Source of the DNA: Hyphomicrobium sp. NDB2Meth4
GTDB lineage: Bacteria; Pseudomonadota; Alphaproteobacteria; Rhizobiales; Hyphomicrobiaceae
Length of the DNA stretch: 64,000 bases
Assembly (NCBI RefSeq): GCF_900117445.1
Contig: NZ_FPEJ01000001.1
Coordinates: 186,001 to 250,000, forward strand
Reading direction: 5' to 3'
Shown here: piece by piece, positions 16,977-31,358 of the stretch
Position numbering within the stretch: position 1 is the stretch's first letter
Layout of the letters: the number at the start of each line of letters is the position of its first letter
The notes under the pieces: model-generated
The model's database searches: none
What the model was told of the DNA's origin: nothing
What the model saw: only the letters and a program-made list of their open reading frames with translations
Program-made: the position numbers and the translations under genes

Positions 16977-17075
16977 GACTGTGCGCATGCCCCTCGGGGG
17001 TGCGCCACAAAGTGGTCGTCCGGCCATCACGGCGGACGCAACTGCATGTCGCTCAACTTCGGAGGATATGTCATG
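16977..17075 (+). promoter_or_regulatory. Possible ROSE-type RNA thermometer
   Basis: The leader of the small heat-shock gene holds a hairpin (CGTCCG/CGGACG near 17020-17041) and, just before the start, TCGCT followed ten bases later by GGAGGA. ROSE thermometers of rhizobial small heat-shock genes carry a U(U/C)GCU box that pairs with the AGGA of the ribosome site. The match is structural and by eye; no energy calculation was made. Confidence 0.45.
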
Positions 17076-17522
17076 CGACAGTTTGATTTTGCCCCTCTCT
17101 ATCGTTCCACCGTTGGTTTCGACCGTCTTGCCAAGCTGCTCGACGGCGTCAGCGGTCTTGAGGCTTCCGACGGCTACCCGCCGTACAACATCGAACGCCT
17201 CGGCGAGAACGATTATCGCATCACCATGGCGGTCGCCGGCTTCAACAAGGATGAGTTCAAGATCGAGGTCAAAGAACAGACCTTGGTCGTCTCGGGCGAG
17301 AAAGAACCCGAGAAGAAGGATCGCGTGTTCCTGCATCGGGGCATTGCCGCCCGCTCGTTTGAGCGCCGCTTCCAGCTTGCCGACCACGTCGAAGTGAAAG
17401 GCGCCGACTTCACCGACGGCCTGCTGCACATCGACCTCGTCCGCAATCTTCCCGAGCGGATGAAGCCGCGCACCATCTCCATCGGCGTCGGCCAGAAGCA
17501 GATCGAGGCAACCACAGCCTAA
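17073..17522 (+). CDS. Small heat-shock protein (Hsp20 family)
   Basis: A 149-residue cytoplasmic holdase chaperone with the alpha-crystallin domain (about residues 30-130): YPPYNIERLGENDYRITMAV, then LVVSGEKE and GLLHIDLVR, ending in an IbpA-like tail. The N-terminus MRQFDFAPLYRSTVGFDRL is typical of class A rhizobial Hsp20. The ATG at 17073 follows GGAGG by seven bases. The upstream heat-type promoter and possible thermometer support heat induction. Confidence 0.93.
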   Translation: MRQFDFAPLYRSTVGFDRLAKLLDGVSGLEASDGYPPYNIERLGENDYRITMAVAGFNKDEFKIEVKEQTLVVSGEKEPEKKDRVFLHRGIAARSFERRFQLADHVEVKGADFTDGLLHIDLVRNLPERMKPRTISIGVGQKQIEATTA

Positions 17523-17567
17523 GGCCGAGCCAGAAACGTCAAGTTTACCCGCGTGAAGCTCCCCAGG

Positions 17568-17598
17568 GGGCGGTCGCCCAAGTCGGCGGCCGCCCTTT
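17568..17598 (+). terminator. Intrinsic terminator after hsp20
   Basis: An 11-bp stem GGGCGGTCGCC/GGCGGCCGCCC with one G-U pair around a CAAGTC loop, followed by TTTCT. It is placed 45 bases after the hsp20 stop. The T-run is short, so efficiency may be moderate. Confidence 0.6.
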
Positions 17599-17969
17599 CT
17601 GCGAATCCCTCGGCCATTGACGCCTCGCTGCTATTGTGTAGGCGGCAGAAATCTGCGAAGCTCGGCTGAAAGGTCAGTACTCCTGTCCTTTATGGATCGT
17701 GGCAGCGGGTGCCTGGCGGGGCTCGGCTGCTGCTGCCATAGCGGCGGGAGTGAGCGAGGTGTTCGAAGATGCGGGCCGCTTGGCCCCTGCAGGATCGCTC
17801 AAGGTCCAACTGCAGCGCCCGGGCAGCATCCCCCAGCAATACCGCTCCGCTTCATCTGACGTTCTTGACTAACGCCGCTTGAGACCGATCAATCGATCTT
17901 TCGCGGCTCACCAAGCTATCCGCCCTGAGCATAGTGCTGAATGCAGCGTCCCCGCACCGAGGTCGCAGT
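17599..17969. other. gltB upstream region, no gene supported
   Basis: About 370 bases between the hsp20 terminator and gltB. Open frames here have skewed composition (Cys/Gly-rich) and no convincing ribosome site. It should contain the gltBD promoter; I could not identify an NtrC-type or other operator. Confidence 0.45.
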
Positions 17970-22694
<4,725 letters not shown>

Positions 22695-22774
22695 GGAATT
22701 TCGCCTCTCCACGCAACGATGGCCGAGGCCAACGGCGAGCCGTGAGTGCTCGCCGCCGCGAATAGGGAACGGGT

Positions 22775-24220
<1,446 letters not shown>

Positions 24221-24248
24221 GCTGGGGTCGCGCTACGCCACAGTAGAG

Positions 24249-24276
24249 AGCCTCGGGCTGGTCCCGAGGCTTGGGT
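24249..24276 (+). terminator. Probable gltBD terminator
   Basis: A perfect 9-bp stem AGCCTCGGG/CCCGAGGCT with loop CTGGT, 28 bases after the gltD stop, followed by a weak T stretch (TGGGTT). The stem sequence also resembles the CGGG...CCCG core of the repeat at 7295-7388, so it may be a repeat used as terminator. Confidence 0.55.
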
Positions 24277-24386
24277 TGCCGCAACCACGACACCAATTGC
24301 TGGAACGATGACCGCCTACGGACGTTGGGGCTTAGCCGGTAGCTTTAGCGCTGCTCGGCGAAGCGCCTGCACCAGGGGGATCATCA

Positions 24387-24629
24387 ATGCAAAAGTTTGC
24401 TACAGCCGCGATCACTGCGGCAGCCATCATCGCCATGAGTGCTACGGCAGATGCCGCCAGCCGCGCAACGCGTACTGCTGTCGGCGCTGTAGCCGGCGGT
24501 CTCATCGCCGGCCCTGTCGGCTTTGTTGGCGGCGGCGCAATCGGCTACGTCGGCGGCCGCAGGATCAGTTGTGACCTCGGCCTCGAACGCTGCCGCCGTT
24601 ACCACAGGCGCCACAAGCACCGCCGCTGA
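24387..24629 (+). CDS. Small exported glycine-zipper protein
   Basis: An 80-residue protein with a signal peptide (MQKFATAAITAAAIIAMSA) and a glycine-rich hydrophobic segment VGAVAGGLIAGPVGFVGGG typical of glycine-zipper membrane proteins. It ends in a very basic His/Arg-rich tail with two cysteines. The ribosome site GGGGG lies seven bases upstream. Function unknown; envelope location is inferred. Confidence 0.75.
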   Translation: MQKFATAAITAAAIIAMSATADAASRATRTAVGAVAGGLIAGPVGFVGGGAIGYVGGRRISCDLGLERCRRYHRRHKHRR

Positions 24630-24712
24630 GAGAGCCTCGATGCCGGCCCGCGGGCCTCTAAGCGCGAGCAAGCCCCCAAGCTTCTCAGCGAGTGTCAGCC
24701 TCAAAAAGAAAA

Positions 24713-26044
24713 CTACCGATTGCTGCCCGTAGACCCATCGCCGGGCACCATCGCCGGAGGCTCGCCGACCTGTGCCGACGCTGTGGGCTGCACGCGCGGC
24801 CAGGTGAAATCGTCGGCGCGGCCTGGCTTCGGCGGCAGACGTTCGCCCTTCTCCAGCACGCGGAAGTAAGCGCTCTGCGTCGGTGACATACGCCGTCGCG
24901 TCGGATCTGAGTTGCGCGCCGGCGTGATCGAACTCATCACCGTCAAGCCGCCCGGGATCTGATCGACCAGCACGTCGCCCATCGACGCCGCCTTGTCGTT
25001 GCTCTGCTTGCGCGTGACCAGCGCCACGATGGAAGCGGGAATGGCGGGACGCACGATATCGACCGTCACCACCTGCTCGGTACCTTCAGGACCGGGAATG
25101 CGGATATCGACCTTGCCGGTTTCCAGCCGCTGGTCGCGCGCGCTGCCATCGCCATTGCCGGCGTTCGCCATCGCAGCCGAGCCCGAACCGCCTTTGGCGT
25201 TCTTCGCAGCACGCTCGCGCGCAGCCTCTTCGGCACGCAGCCGCACCTTCTCCGGATTGACGCGCGACTGCTCGGCCGCATCGCCAGCGAGCGGGATCGA
25301 GCGCTCCGTGCGCGCCTGGGCGATGTCGCGCTTCAGCTCACGCTCGACGAAATGCGCCAGCTTCAGGTAGCCGGCCTCGCTGAAGTGCACACCATCAGGG
25401 TCGCGCAACCTGCGACTCTTGCCGGTGATATCCGGGCCCCAATCGCTGTAGCCGCCGTTCTCATCGATGAAGCTCGCATATGCGTCGATGTAGCGGACGC
25501 CGTTGAGATAGGCGCGCTCGCGAATGACGTCATTCATCCGCTGTGCGCGCTCGTTGTCCTGCCAGCGGCGCATGTTGGGCAGACCGATCCAATAGACAGC
25601 GCGGTTGCCCTTCCTCAGGGCCCGCATCACGCGGTCGATGCGTGCAGCGTATTCGTTGCGCCACTCATCGATGTTTTCGGCCGACCGCCGCCGGTTGAGG
25701 CTGTAGCGGTCCTGTGCGCCGACCATGACGATGGCGATATGGCTTGGATCGGAGGTGAACGCCTGCTCCAGCGCCCCGAGTTCGGTGGTGGAGTTGCTGC
25801 GCATGAGACCTGGAAGGTCATAGCGCTTCGGTGCGATCGAGACGCCCTGGCCGCTGAAGGCCTGCACCAGACCGCCGAGCAATCCCTCGGCCAGCCAGTC
25901 ACCGACGAGCTCCACCTGATAGACGTCATTCTCTGGAAACGGCGTGATGAAGCTGCCGCCAAGCCCCTGCTCCTGCGCGCCGGCAGGCACCACCCGCACC
26001 ATGAGGAGCGCGGAGAGAGCGAGGGTTAATAGGGCGCGCAGCAT
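24713..26044 (-). CDS. Exported SGNH-hydrolase-fold protein (DUF459)
   Basis: A 443-residue protein with a signal peptide ending at AGAQ. The DUF459 domain follows, of the SGNH/GDSL hydrolase superfamily: VELVGDWLAEGLLGGL (block I, with Asp-Trp in place of the usual Gly-Asp-Ser), VMVGAQDRYS, and the catalytic-end motif DPDGVHFSEAGYLKLA with Asp and His. The C-terminal third is low-complexity. The ATG at 26044 follows AGGGGA. Its substrate may be an envelope polysaccharide or lipid; not established. Confidence 0.82.
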   Translation of the reverse strand: MLRALLTLALSALLMVRVVPAGAQEQGLGGSFITPFPENDVYQVELVGDWLAEGLLGGLVQAFSGQGVSIAPKRYDLPGLMRSNSTTELGALEQAFTSDPSHIAIVMVGAQDRYSLNRRRSAENIDEWRNEYAARIDRVMRALRKGNRAVYWIGLPNMRRWQDNERAQRMNDVIRERAYLNGVRYIDAYASFIDENGGYSDWGPDITGKSRRLRDPDGVHFSEAGYLKLAHFVERELKRDIAQARTERSIPLAGDAAEQSRVNPEKVRLRAEEAARERAAKNAKGGSGSAAMANAGNGDGSARDQRLETGKVDIRIPGPEGTEQVVTVDIVRPAIPASIVALVTRKQSNDKAASMGDVLVDQIPGGLTVMSSITPARNSDPTRRRMSPTQSAYFRVLEKGERLPPKPGRADDFTWPRVQPTASAQVGEPPAMVPGDGSTGSNR

Positions 26045-26171
26045 CGAAGATCCCCTGCTGAGCCGGCCGAGCCGAATCCATCGGCGACGCAGCGGCATAT
26101 TCGCCACTGCGTCGCCTAAGGACAAGGCAGAAACGTGACCGGAAAGGCGGGGAGGGCCATTCCGCGCAAGC

Positions 26172-26759
26172 TTAAGCTGCGCGCTTCGGCCGCCTAACGC
26201 CTTTCAGTCGAACCGACGCGCTTTTGTGCTGCGCGGCGGCTTGCCACTTAAGATCAGACAGCTCCGAGCCGCGGTGATGAGTCTTCACCACGACGTCACG
26301 GACACTGAAAGCCTCTCGCAGGATCTCAATGCACTTCTCCGGTTCGGCATCCCCACACATGAAGACGTCGAGAGCCGCATAGTCGGCCTCGGGCCAGCTG
26401 TGGATGGAGATGTGACTCTCCGCAAGAACGGCAACGCCCGACACGCCACCATTGGGCGTGAAGTGATGCAGGTGAAGGTTCAGCAGGGTTGCACCCGCTG
26501 CCTTCGCGCACCGCTTCAGCGTTGCCTCGATGTGCTTGAGATCGTCGAGCCGTCGAGCACCGAACAGGTCCACGATGAGGTGGGTTCCTGCGAAGCGCTT
26601 CCCGTTTCGCTCGACGAAGAAGTCTTTCCTGTCGTCATGCGCAACCTGCGCATGGTCTTCGTGCGCTACAGGCGCAGCTACACGACGATCTTCCTCTTGG
26701 GCGGTGCTTGAACGAGTCAAGTCCATCCCCAATTGGAAGAGGGTGTCATTAAAGGCCAT
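26172..26759 (-). CDS. speD: S-adenosylmethionine decarboxylase
   Basis: Pyruvoyl enzyme making decarboxylated SAM for spermidine synthesis. The core (about residues 55-170) is the bacterial class 1B form: GTHLIVDLFGAR, the self-cleavage Glu-Ser pair at Ser115 in LAESHISIHSWPE, and DVFMCGDAEPEKC. At 195 residues it is longer than the usual 115-135, with a polar N-terminal extension of about 50 residues and a basic tail. GGGAGG precedes the ATG by five bases. The ribosome site and start can pair with an upstream inverted repeat (26853-26873). Confidence 0.94.
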   Translation of the reverse strand: MAFNDTLFQLGMDLTRSSTAQEEDRRVAAPVAHEDHAQVAHDDRKDFFVERNGKRFAGTHLIVDLFGARRLDDLKHIEATLKRCAKAAGATLLNLHLHHFTPNGGVSGVAVLAESHISIHSWPEADYAALDVFMCGDAEPEKCIEILREAFSVRDVVVKTHHRGSELSDLKWQAAAQHKSASVRLKGVRRPKRAA

Positions 26760-26873
26760 ATGACCCTCCCCAACCAGCAGATAGAGGTGACCCGTCCGCT
26801 CCTTACCTTGGGGGTTCTGGAAAACCTCGACCTTAAGGGCAGGTGGACGAACGGAGAGGGGTCATATGAGGCC
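26754..26873 (-). promoter_or_regulatory. speD leader with start-sequestering inverted repeat
   Basis: On the minus strand, GGCCTCATATGACCCCTCTCC (26873 to 26853, shown here only as an arm) can pair with GGGGAGGGTCATATGGCC around the speD start. The second arm contains both the Shine-Dalgarno and the start codon, so pairing would hide them. An 80-base insert separates the arms and carries smaller hairpins. The first arm also contains the start of a 10-codon upstream ORF. The arrangement resembles translational switches; the ligand, if any, is unknown. Confidence 0.5.
26833..26865 (-). CDS. Upstream ORF in the speD leader (MTPLRSSTCP)
   Basis: A 10-codon frame, MTPLRSSTCP then TAA, begins inside the left arm of the inverted repeat and ends 74 bases before speD. 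A run of nine G lies about ten bases upstream and could serve as ribosome site. Ribosomes on this frame would open the arm and free the speD start. Reality of translation is untested; proposed because of its position. Confidence 0.3.
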   Translation of the reverse strand: MTPLRSSTCP

Positions 26874-26889
26874 AACCCCCCCCCTACGC

Positions 26890-26925
26890 AAGAAGAATTT
26901 TGCCCCTGCGGGCAAAATTTTTCGT
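26890..26925 (-). terminator. Hairpin between asmA-like gene and speD
   Basis: A perfect 10-bp stem AATTTTGCCC/GGGCAAAATT with a four-base loop at 26896-26919, AT-rich at its base. On the minus strand it is followed by CTTCTT, so it could end the AsmA-family transcript; on the plus strand TTT follows. It sits at the upstream side of the speD leader. Confidence 0.55.
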
Positions 26926-27004
26926 CGCGCATCCGCGTAGCGGTTTTGCAGGGGCTCTCTGCAGGCTGCGACGAGTTGAACGCGCGCCCTCTCGCGCTGC
27001 CGTC

Positions 27005-29302
27005 TCACTTCTTTCCGAACAGCCCATCGAGGAGCTTTTGCGCCTTTGATGGCCCGCCATCCTCGCTCTTTCCGAACAGATCTTTGACGACTTCGCCTGC
27101 GTTCTTTCCCTTGAGCTGCTTGCCGATTTGCTTCACCGCATCGACCGTGCCTTGGCTGTTCAGCGCGCCGGCGATGTCTGGTTGGAACTTTGGCTGCTGC
27201 CACGAGCCGGTGATGTGCACCGGCACCTCGATGCCCGCAGCGTCCTTCTCGCCACCATCGCCCTTCAGGTTGGCGACGAGCTTCGGCTTCACGGTGTAGT
27301 CGAGCGAACGCTGCGGCAGGTCGACGGAGCCCGCGCCCGTCGCATGCAGGTGCGGGCTGTCGAGCTTCAGGTCGCTGTTGCTGGCGATGCCATTGGCGAT
27401 CGCAAAGCTTCCGGTCATCGACCGGAATGTCGTCCGCTTCGTGCGGTCGTAATTGAAATCCGGGATGCCGCCCTCCGACAGCTCATCAAGAGCACCGCCC
27501 AGATCGAAGCCCATCACCGCGCCGTTGTTGACCGCAACGCGCGAGGAACCATTGAGCGAGTTGACGATCGCAGCTTCGTTCGCCCCGCGCCCACTCACCT
27601 TCCACGACACGTCCGCCGTCCCATCGAGCCAGTCGACTTTGGCGGAATCCCGCAACAGCCTGCCGGCATTGACGCCTGTCAGCGAGATGTCTGAAGTGAA
27701 CGCCGCCTCGCTCTGGGTCGCGTCCAGCGTCACCTGCCCTTTGCCGAGGCCGTTGTAGAGGCGCAGCTCGGCCAGATCGATGCGCGCCACCTGATCTTTG
27801 AGGTCGACAGTCGCCCGCGCCGTATCGATCTTGGTGCGCCCATAGGTGATGTCGACGAGTTGCAGCCGGGCATCGGCATCGACGAGCCCGAGCGCCTTGA
27901 TGTCGATCGGCTCCGAACTCCACGGCCCTGCCGCGCGCTGTGTATAGCCTTTGACCCGCGGCCCCGGCTGCGGCTGGTTCAGCAGGTCGTCAATCGACTG
28001 CGGCTCCTCCGCCGGCGCTGGCGCATCGAGCGACAGCGGCGTCGGAGCCGGTACGGAGCGCCCCTGACCGGCGGTAGCGCGCAGGTCGGCACCGAGCGGC
28101 AGCGCCGCCACGTCGAGCCCGCTGATCCTGAGATCGGCCCCCACGTGCGGACGCGCACCCTGGCGCTCCTCGAAGCTGACCGCGCCGGCAGCCGCCGTGC
28201 GCCCGGCCTTCAGGTCGATGTTCGTCAGCTCCACTGTGCGGGCCGTCGCATTGAGCACGGCCGACAACGACACCGCTCCGGCACCGGCCTCGGGCGACAC
28301 TGGCGTGCCCCACCACTGCGCGAGCGCCGACAGTGAAGGCGAATCCGCCTTCAGCATTCCCCCCGCTTGGTCACCGCCGATCGTGCCGTCATAGCCGAAC
28401 GACAGCGGCGTTCCCGAAACGTCGAGCACGAGCTTGGCCGAACGCCGCGCCGCAAGCTCGGCAGGCGTCGCAAGTGTGCTCTTGAATCTGAAGGTTTCGC
28501 CATCTGCGAGGAAATCGCCGCTGCCGACCAGCGGCTGATCGAGCCCCGGCAGAGAGAAGCGCGCGTTGATGCCGTCGAAGTGGCCCCACGCGCCATTCCG
28601 CTCGTCGTTGTAGCGCACCGCGCCGTTGATGATCGAAATGTCGTCGAGCGACACAGCCGCCAGCTCGCGTGGCGCCGCATGGGCCGATGGCGCGATCAGC
28701 TCTCGCGCACCACTCAGCCAGCCACCAGTCTCGCCACCGCCGGCAAAGCGGAATGGCATCGCCGCGCTAGCCATCTCCCAGTTTCTGCGCCCATCGGCAT
28801 CGACGCGCAGAGAGAACACCGGTTCGTTCAGCACCAGGCGGTCGACGACGATCTCCTGCCGCAGGAGCGGCATCAGCTTGACGCCGACGTCGAAGCTTTC
28901 GGCTTTCAGCAGCGGCGCTCCGCCCATGCCGGGAGGCGCAGACAGCGACACGCCGTTGAGCCGCAGCCCTAGTGACGGGAAGAACGTGAACGAGGCCGGC
29001 CCCGCGATCGTCAGATCTCGTCCAGTCTCCGACTTCACCCGAGCAATGATCTCGCGGCGGATGAAATCGGTCGGCGCCGACATGACGAGCACAGTCGCGC
29101 CGAACACGCCGAGTGCCAGCACCGCAACGCCGCCATAGAGCAGCACTGAGCGCACCCACGACGAGCCCCGCGGCGGCGGTGCCGGCGGTCTGCGCTCGCC
29201 CTGAAACCCATATGGCAGGTTGGCCCCATAGCGCTGATCACCCAGCGTCTGGCGACGCGGCGGCGGCTGCGTTCCCCTGGCCGGCGGCCTCGAGTTGTTC
29301 AT
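27005..29302 (-). CDS. AsmA-family inner-membrane protein
   Basis: A 765-residue protein with a cytoplasmic proline-rich start (MNNSRPPARGTQPPPRRQ), one membrane helix (about residues 50-72, VLLYGGVAVLALGVFGATVL), and a long periplasmic AsmA region. That region has the N-terminal family signature (RDLTIAGPASFTFFPSLGL) and the C-terminal AsmA domain (AIVNSLNGSSRVAVNNGAVMG). AsmA-like proteins are thought to bridge the periplasm for phospholipid transport. The ATG at 29302 has GAGG upstream. Confidence 0.9.
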   Translation of the reverse strand: MNNSRPPARGTQPPPRRQTLGDQRYGANLPYGFQGERRPPAPPPRGSSWVRSVLLYGGVAVLALGVFGATVLVMSAPTDFIRREIIARVKSETGRDLTIAGPASFTFFPSLGLRLNGVSLSAPPGMGGAPLLKAESFDVGVKLMPLLRQEIVVDRLVLNEPVFSLRVDADGRRNWEMASAAMPFRFAGGGETGGWLSGARELIAPSAHAAPRELAAVSLDDISIINGAVRYNDERNGAWGHFDGINARFSLPGLDQPLVGSGDFLADGETFRFKSTLATPAELAARRSAKLVLDVSGTPLSFGYDGTIGGDQAGGMLKADSPSLSALAQWWGTPVSPEAGAGAVSLSAVLNATARTVELTNIDLKAGRTAAAGAVSFEERQGARPHVGADLRISGLDVAALPLGADLRATAGQGRSVPAPTPLSLDAPAPAEEPQSIDDLLNQPQPGPRVKGYTQRAAGPWSSEPIDIKALGLVDADARLQLVDITYGRTKIDTARATVDLKDQVARIDLAELRLYNGLGKGQVTLDATQSEAAFTSDISLTGVNAGRLLRDSAKVDWLDGTADVSWKVSGRGANEAAIVNSLNGSSRVAVNNGAVMGFDLGGALDELSEGGIPDFNYDRTKRTTFRSMTGSFAIANGIASNSDLKLDSPHLHATGAGSVDLPQRSLDYTVKPKLVANLKGDGGEKDAAGIEVPVHITGSWQQPKFQPDIAGALNSQGTVDAVKQIGKQLKGKNAGEVVKDLFGKSEDGGPSKAQKLLDGLFGKK

Positions 29303-29436
29303 GAAAGCCTCGATTGGCTCCTGTTTTCGTCGATTGGCCCTAAGCACCTCGACGCGCGAACCTACAGCAAACCCCGGAAAATGGCCGATTGTGGTGCACT
29401 GCAGAAGCCGCGACACCGGTTCACTTGCTTAATTTC

Positions 29437-29464
29437 TTGGCAACCATGCCGAATCGGTTGGCAA
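29437..29464 (+). promoter_or_regulatory. Dyad operator candidate upstream of phaZ
   Basis: TTGGCAACC and GGTTGGCAA form an inverted repeat with one mismatch separated by ten bases, 129 bases before the phaZ start. It could be an operator for phaZ or for the divergent AsmA gene. The regulator is unknown. Confidence 0.35.
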
Positions 29465-29592
29465 TAAGTGTCCAGAAGGGAACAGTTTTGCGACCGAAAC
29501 CCTATATGATCGCCTATGGCTCTGACAGCCATGTGACGCTGACCACGCGCCGAGATGCGTAAAATGCTGCGGCGCAGCGGAGGGCACGAAGG

Positions 29593-30900
29593 ATGCACTA
29601 CTACGCCTATGAACTGGCTCACACGGTTCTCTCACCGCTCCGCGTCGGCGTGAGCGGTCTGCGTAGCATGCTCGACATGCCCTTCAATCCCTTTGCCATG
29701 ACTCCGTACGGCCGACACCTCGCGGCAGCTTGCGAGCTCTTCGAGAATGTCACCCGCCGCTATGGTAAGCCTGAGTTTGGCCTTAAGACGACACGCGTCG
29801 GCGGCGTCGAGGTCGACGTGCACGAACGCATCGTCGCAGCGACGCCATTCTGTAGCCTCGTCCACTTCAAGCGCGACGAGAACGCGCTGACCGGCATCCG
29901 CCACGATCCCAAGGTGCTCATCGTCGCTCCCATGTCGGGCCATTACGCGACGCTTCTGCGCGGCACGGTCAAGGCGATGCTGCCCGACCACGAGGTCTAC
30001 ATCACCGATTGGTCCGATGCGCGCGACATCCCGCTCGCCATGGGTCGCTTCGACCTTGACGACTTTATCGACCACATCATCCAGTTCACGCGCGTGCTCG
30101 GACCCGACACGCATGTTATGGGCGTTTGCCAGCCGACTGTCGCGGTGCTCGCTGCTGTCGCGCACATGGCCGCCACCGACGATCCATGCCAGCCGGCATC
30201 GATGATCCTCATGGGCGGCCCGATCGACACGCGCCGCAATCCCACCGCCGTCAACAAGCTTGCCGAAAGCCGCTCGCTCTCCTGGTTCGAGAACAACGTC
30301 ATCTCCACCGTTCCGCTGCCGCACGCCGGATTCATGCGCCCCGTTTACCCGGGCTTCATGCAGCTCACCGGCTTCATGACGATGAACCTCGAACGCCACA
30401 TGAATGCGCACGTCGACCTGTTCAAGAACCTCGTCAAAGGCGACTGCGATAGCGTCAAGCAGCACCAGGACTTCTATGACGAATATCTCGCGGTCATGGA
30501 CCTGACCGCCGAGTTCTATCTGCAGACCGTGAAGACGGTATTCCAGGATCATGCGCTGCCAAACGGCACGATGACCCACCATGGTGTGCGCGTCGATTGC
30601 TCGGAGATTCGCGACACCGCCCTCATGACCATCGAGGGCGAGCGCGACGACATTACCGGCATCGGCCAGACGCAGGCCGCTCACGACCTGTGCTCCAACA
30701 TTCCTGACGATCTGAAGGTTCATTACATGCAGGAAGGCGTCGGCCACTACGGCGTCTTCAACGGCACGCGCTGGCGCACTGAGATTCAGCCGCGCATTCG
30801 CGAGTTCATTCGCGCTGTCGAATACGAGCGCGGCGATCTCCCGACCGGACGCACCGCGCGCCGCATGCATCACCCGGCCGTAGCCGTCTCGCCGGTCTGA
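29593..30900 (+). CDS. phaZ: Intracellular polyhydroxyalkanoate depolymerase
   Basis: A 435-residue cytoplasmic enzyme that mobilises stored poly-3-hydroxybutyrate granules. The N-terminus MHYYAYELAHTVLSPLR and the nucleophile box GVCQP, with Cys179 replacing the usual serine, are hallmarks of this PhaZ class. The C-terminal part contains YMQEGVGHYGVFNGTRWR with the catalytic-type His. Normal length. It links to carbon storage in a methylotroph; no phaCAB genes are in the window. Confidence 0.94.
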   Translation: MHYYAYELAHTVLSPLRVGVSGLRSMLDMPFNPFAMTPYGRHLAAACELFENVTRRYGKPEFGLKTTRVGGVEVDVHERIVAATPFCSLVHFKRDENALTGIRHDPKVLIVAPMSGHYATLLRGTVKAMLPDHEVYITDWSDARDIPLAMGRFDLDDFIDHIIQFTRVLGPDTHVMGVCQPTVAVLAAVAHMAATDDPCQPASMILMGGPIDTRRNPTAVNKLAESRSLSWFENNVISTVPLPHAGFMRPVYPGFMQLTGFMTMNLERHMNAHVDLFKNLVKGDCDSVKQHQDFYDEYLAVMDLTAEFYLQTVKTVFQDHALPNGTMTHHGVRVDCSEIRDTALMTIEGERDDITGIGQTQAAHDLCSNIPDDLKVHYMQEGVGHYGVFNGTRWRTEIQPRIREFIRAVEYERGDLPTGRTARRMHHPAVAVSPV

Positions 30901-30919
30901 CGATCGCGTGGACGCGACG

Positions 30920-31261
30920 ATGATCCGCCGGGCAGCAATCGCCGGAATAATGGCGTCGATCTTCGCCAGCCCGGCGAGCGCCGAAGTCTGGATGGTCAAA
31001 AGCCCCAACGTCATCGCCTGCCAGCACAGCCAGACGCTGATCGACCTCGATGCTGCGCCCGCCTCTCATCACAAAACCGCAGGCATGCCAGCCGGCTGCA
31101 TCACCCTCTACTCCGGCGAACGGCTGTTGGAGCAGCCCCGGCTCGCACAAGGCTTCAGCAAGTATCTCGAGGTGGAGCGCGAGGATGGCGCGATCTGGTT
31201 TGTGCGTAGCGCCGACGTTGTTGCTGATCCTGGGATCGGCAGCGTCGACGCAGATCGTTGA
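30920..31261 (+). CDS. Small exported hypothetical protein
   Basis: A 113-residue protein with a signal peptide (MIRRAAIAGIMASIFASPASA) and a mature part of about 92 residues containing two cysteines (IACQHS and PAGCITLYSGE), probably a periplasmic disulfide-stabilised protein. The ATG at 30920 is preferred over 30908 for signal-peptide geometry. It begins 20 bases after phaZ and may be co-transcribed. Family not recognised. Confidence 0.72.
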   Translation: MIRRAAIAGIMASIFASPASAEVWMVKSPNVIACQHSQTLIDLDAAPASHHKTAGMPAGCITLYSGERLLEQPRLAQGFSKYLEVEREDGAIWFVRSADVVADPGIGSVDADR

Positions 31262-31358
31262 GCACCTCTAAACCTGGAAGCCGTCAGTTGAGCGCTTGGC
31301 TTAGGGCGTGGTTAGCGCCTCTCTGCCAGTCTCCCCACCATAACGGAGGAGACGCCTG

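Noticed and set aside
17617-17859. 80-residue plus-strand ORF upstream of gltB
   Set aside because: Gly/Cys/Arg-rich, lacks ribosome site and any predicted fold; another overlapping frame is equally open.
29632-31014. 460-residue minus-strand frame opposite phaZ
   Set aside because: Shadow of phaZ; composition without recognisable motifs and no ribosome site.
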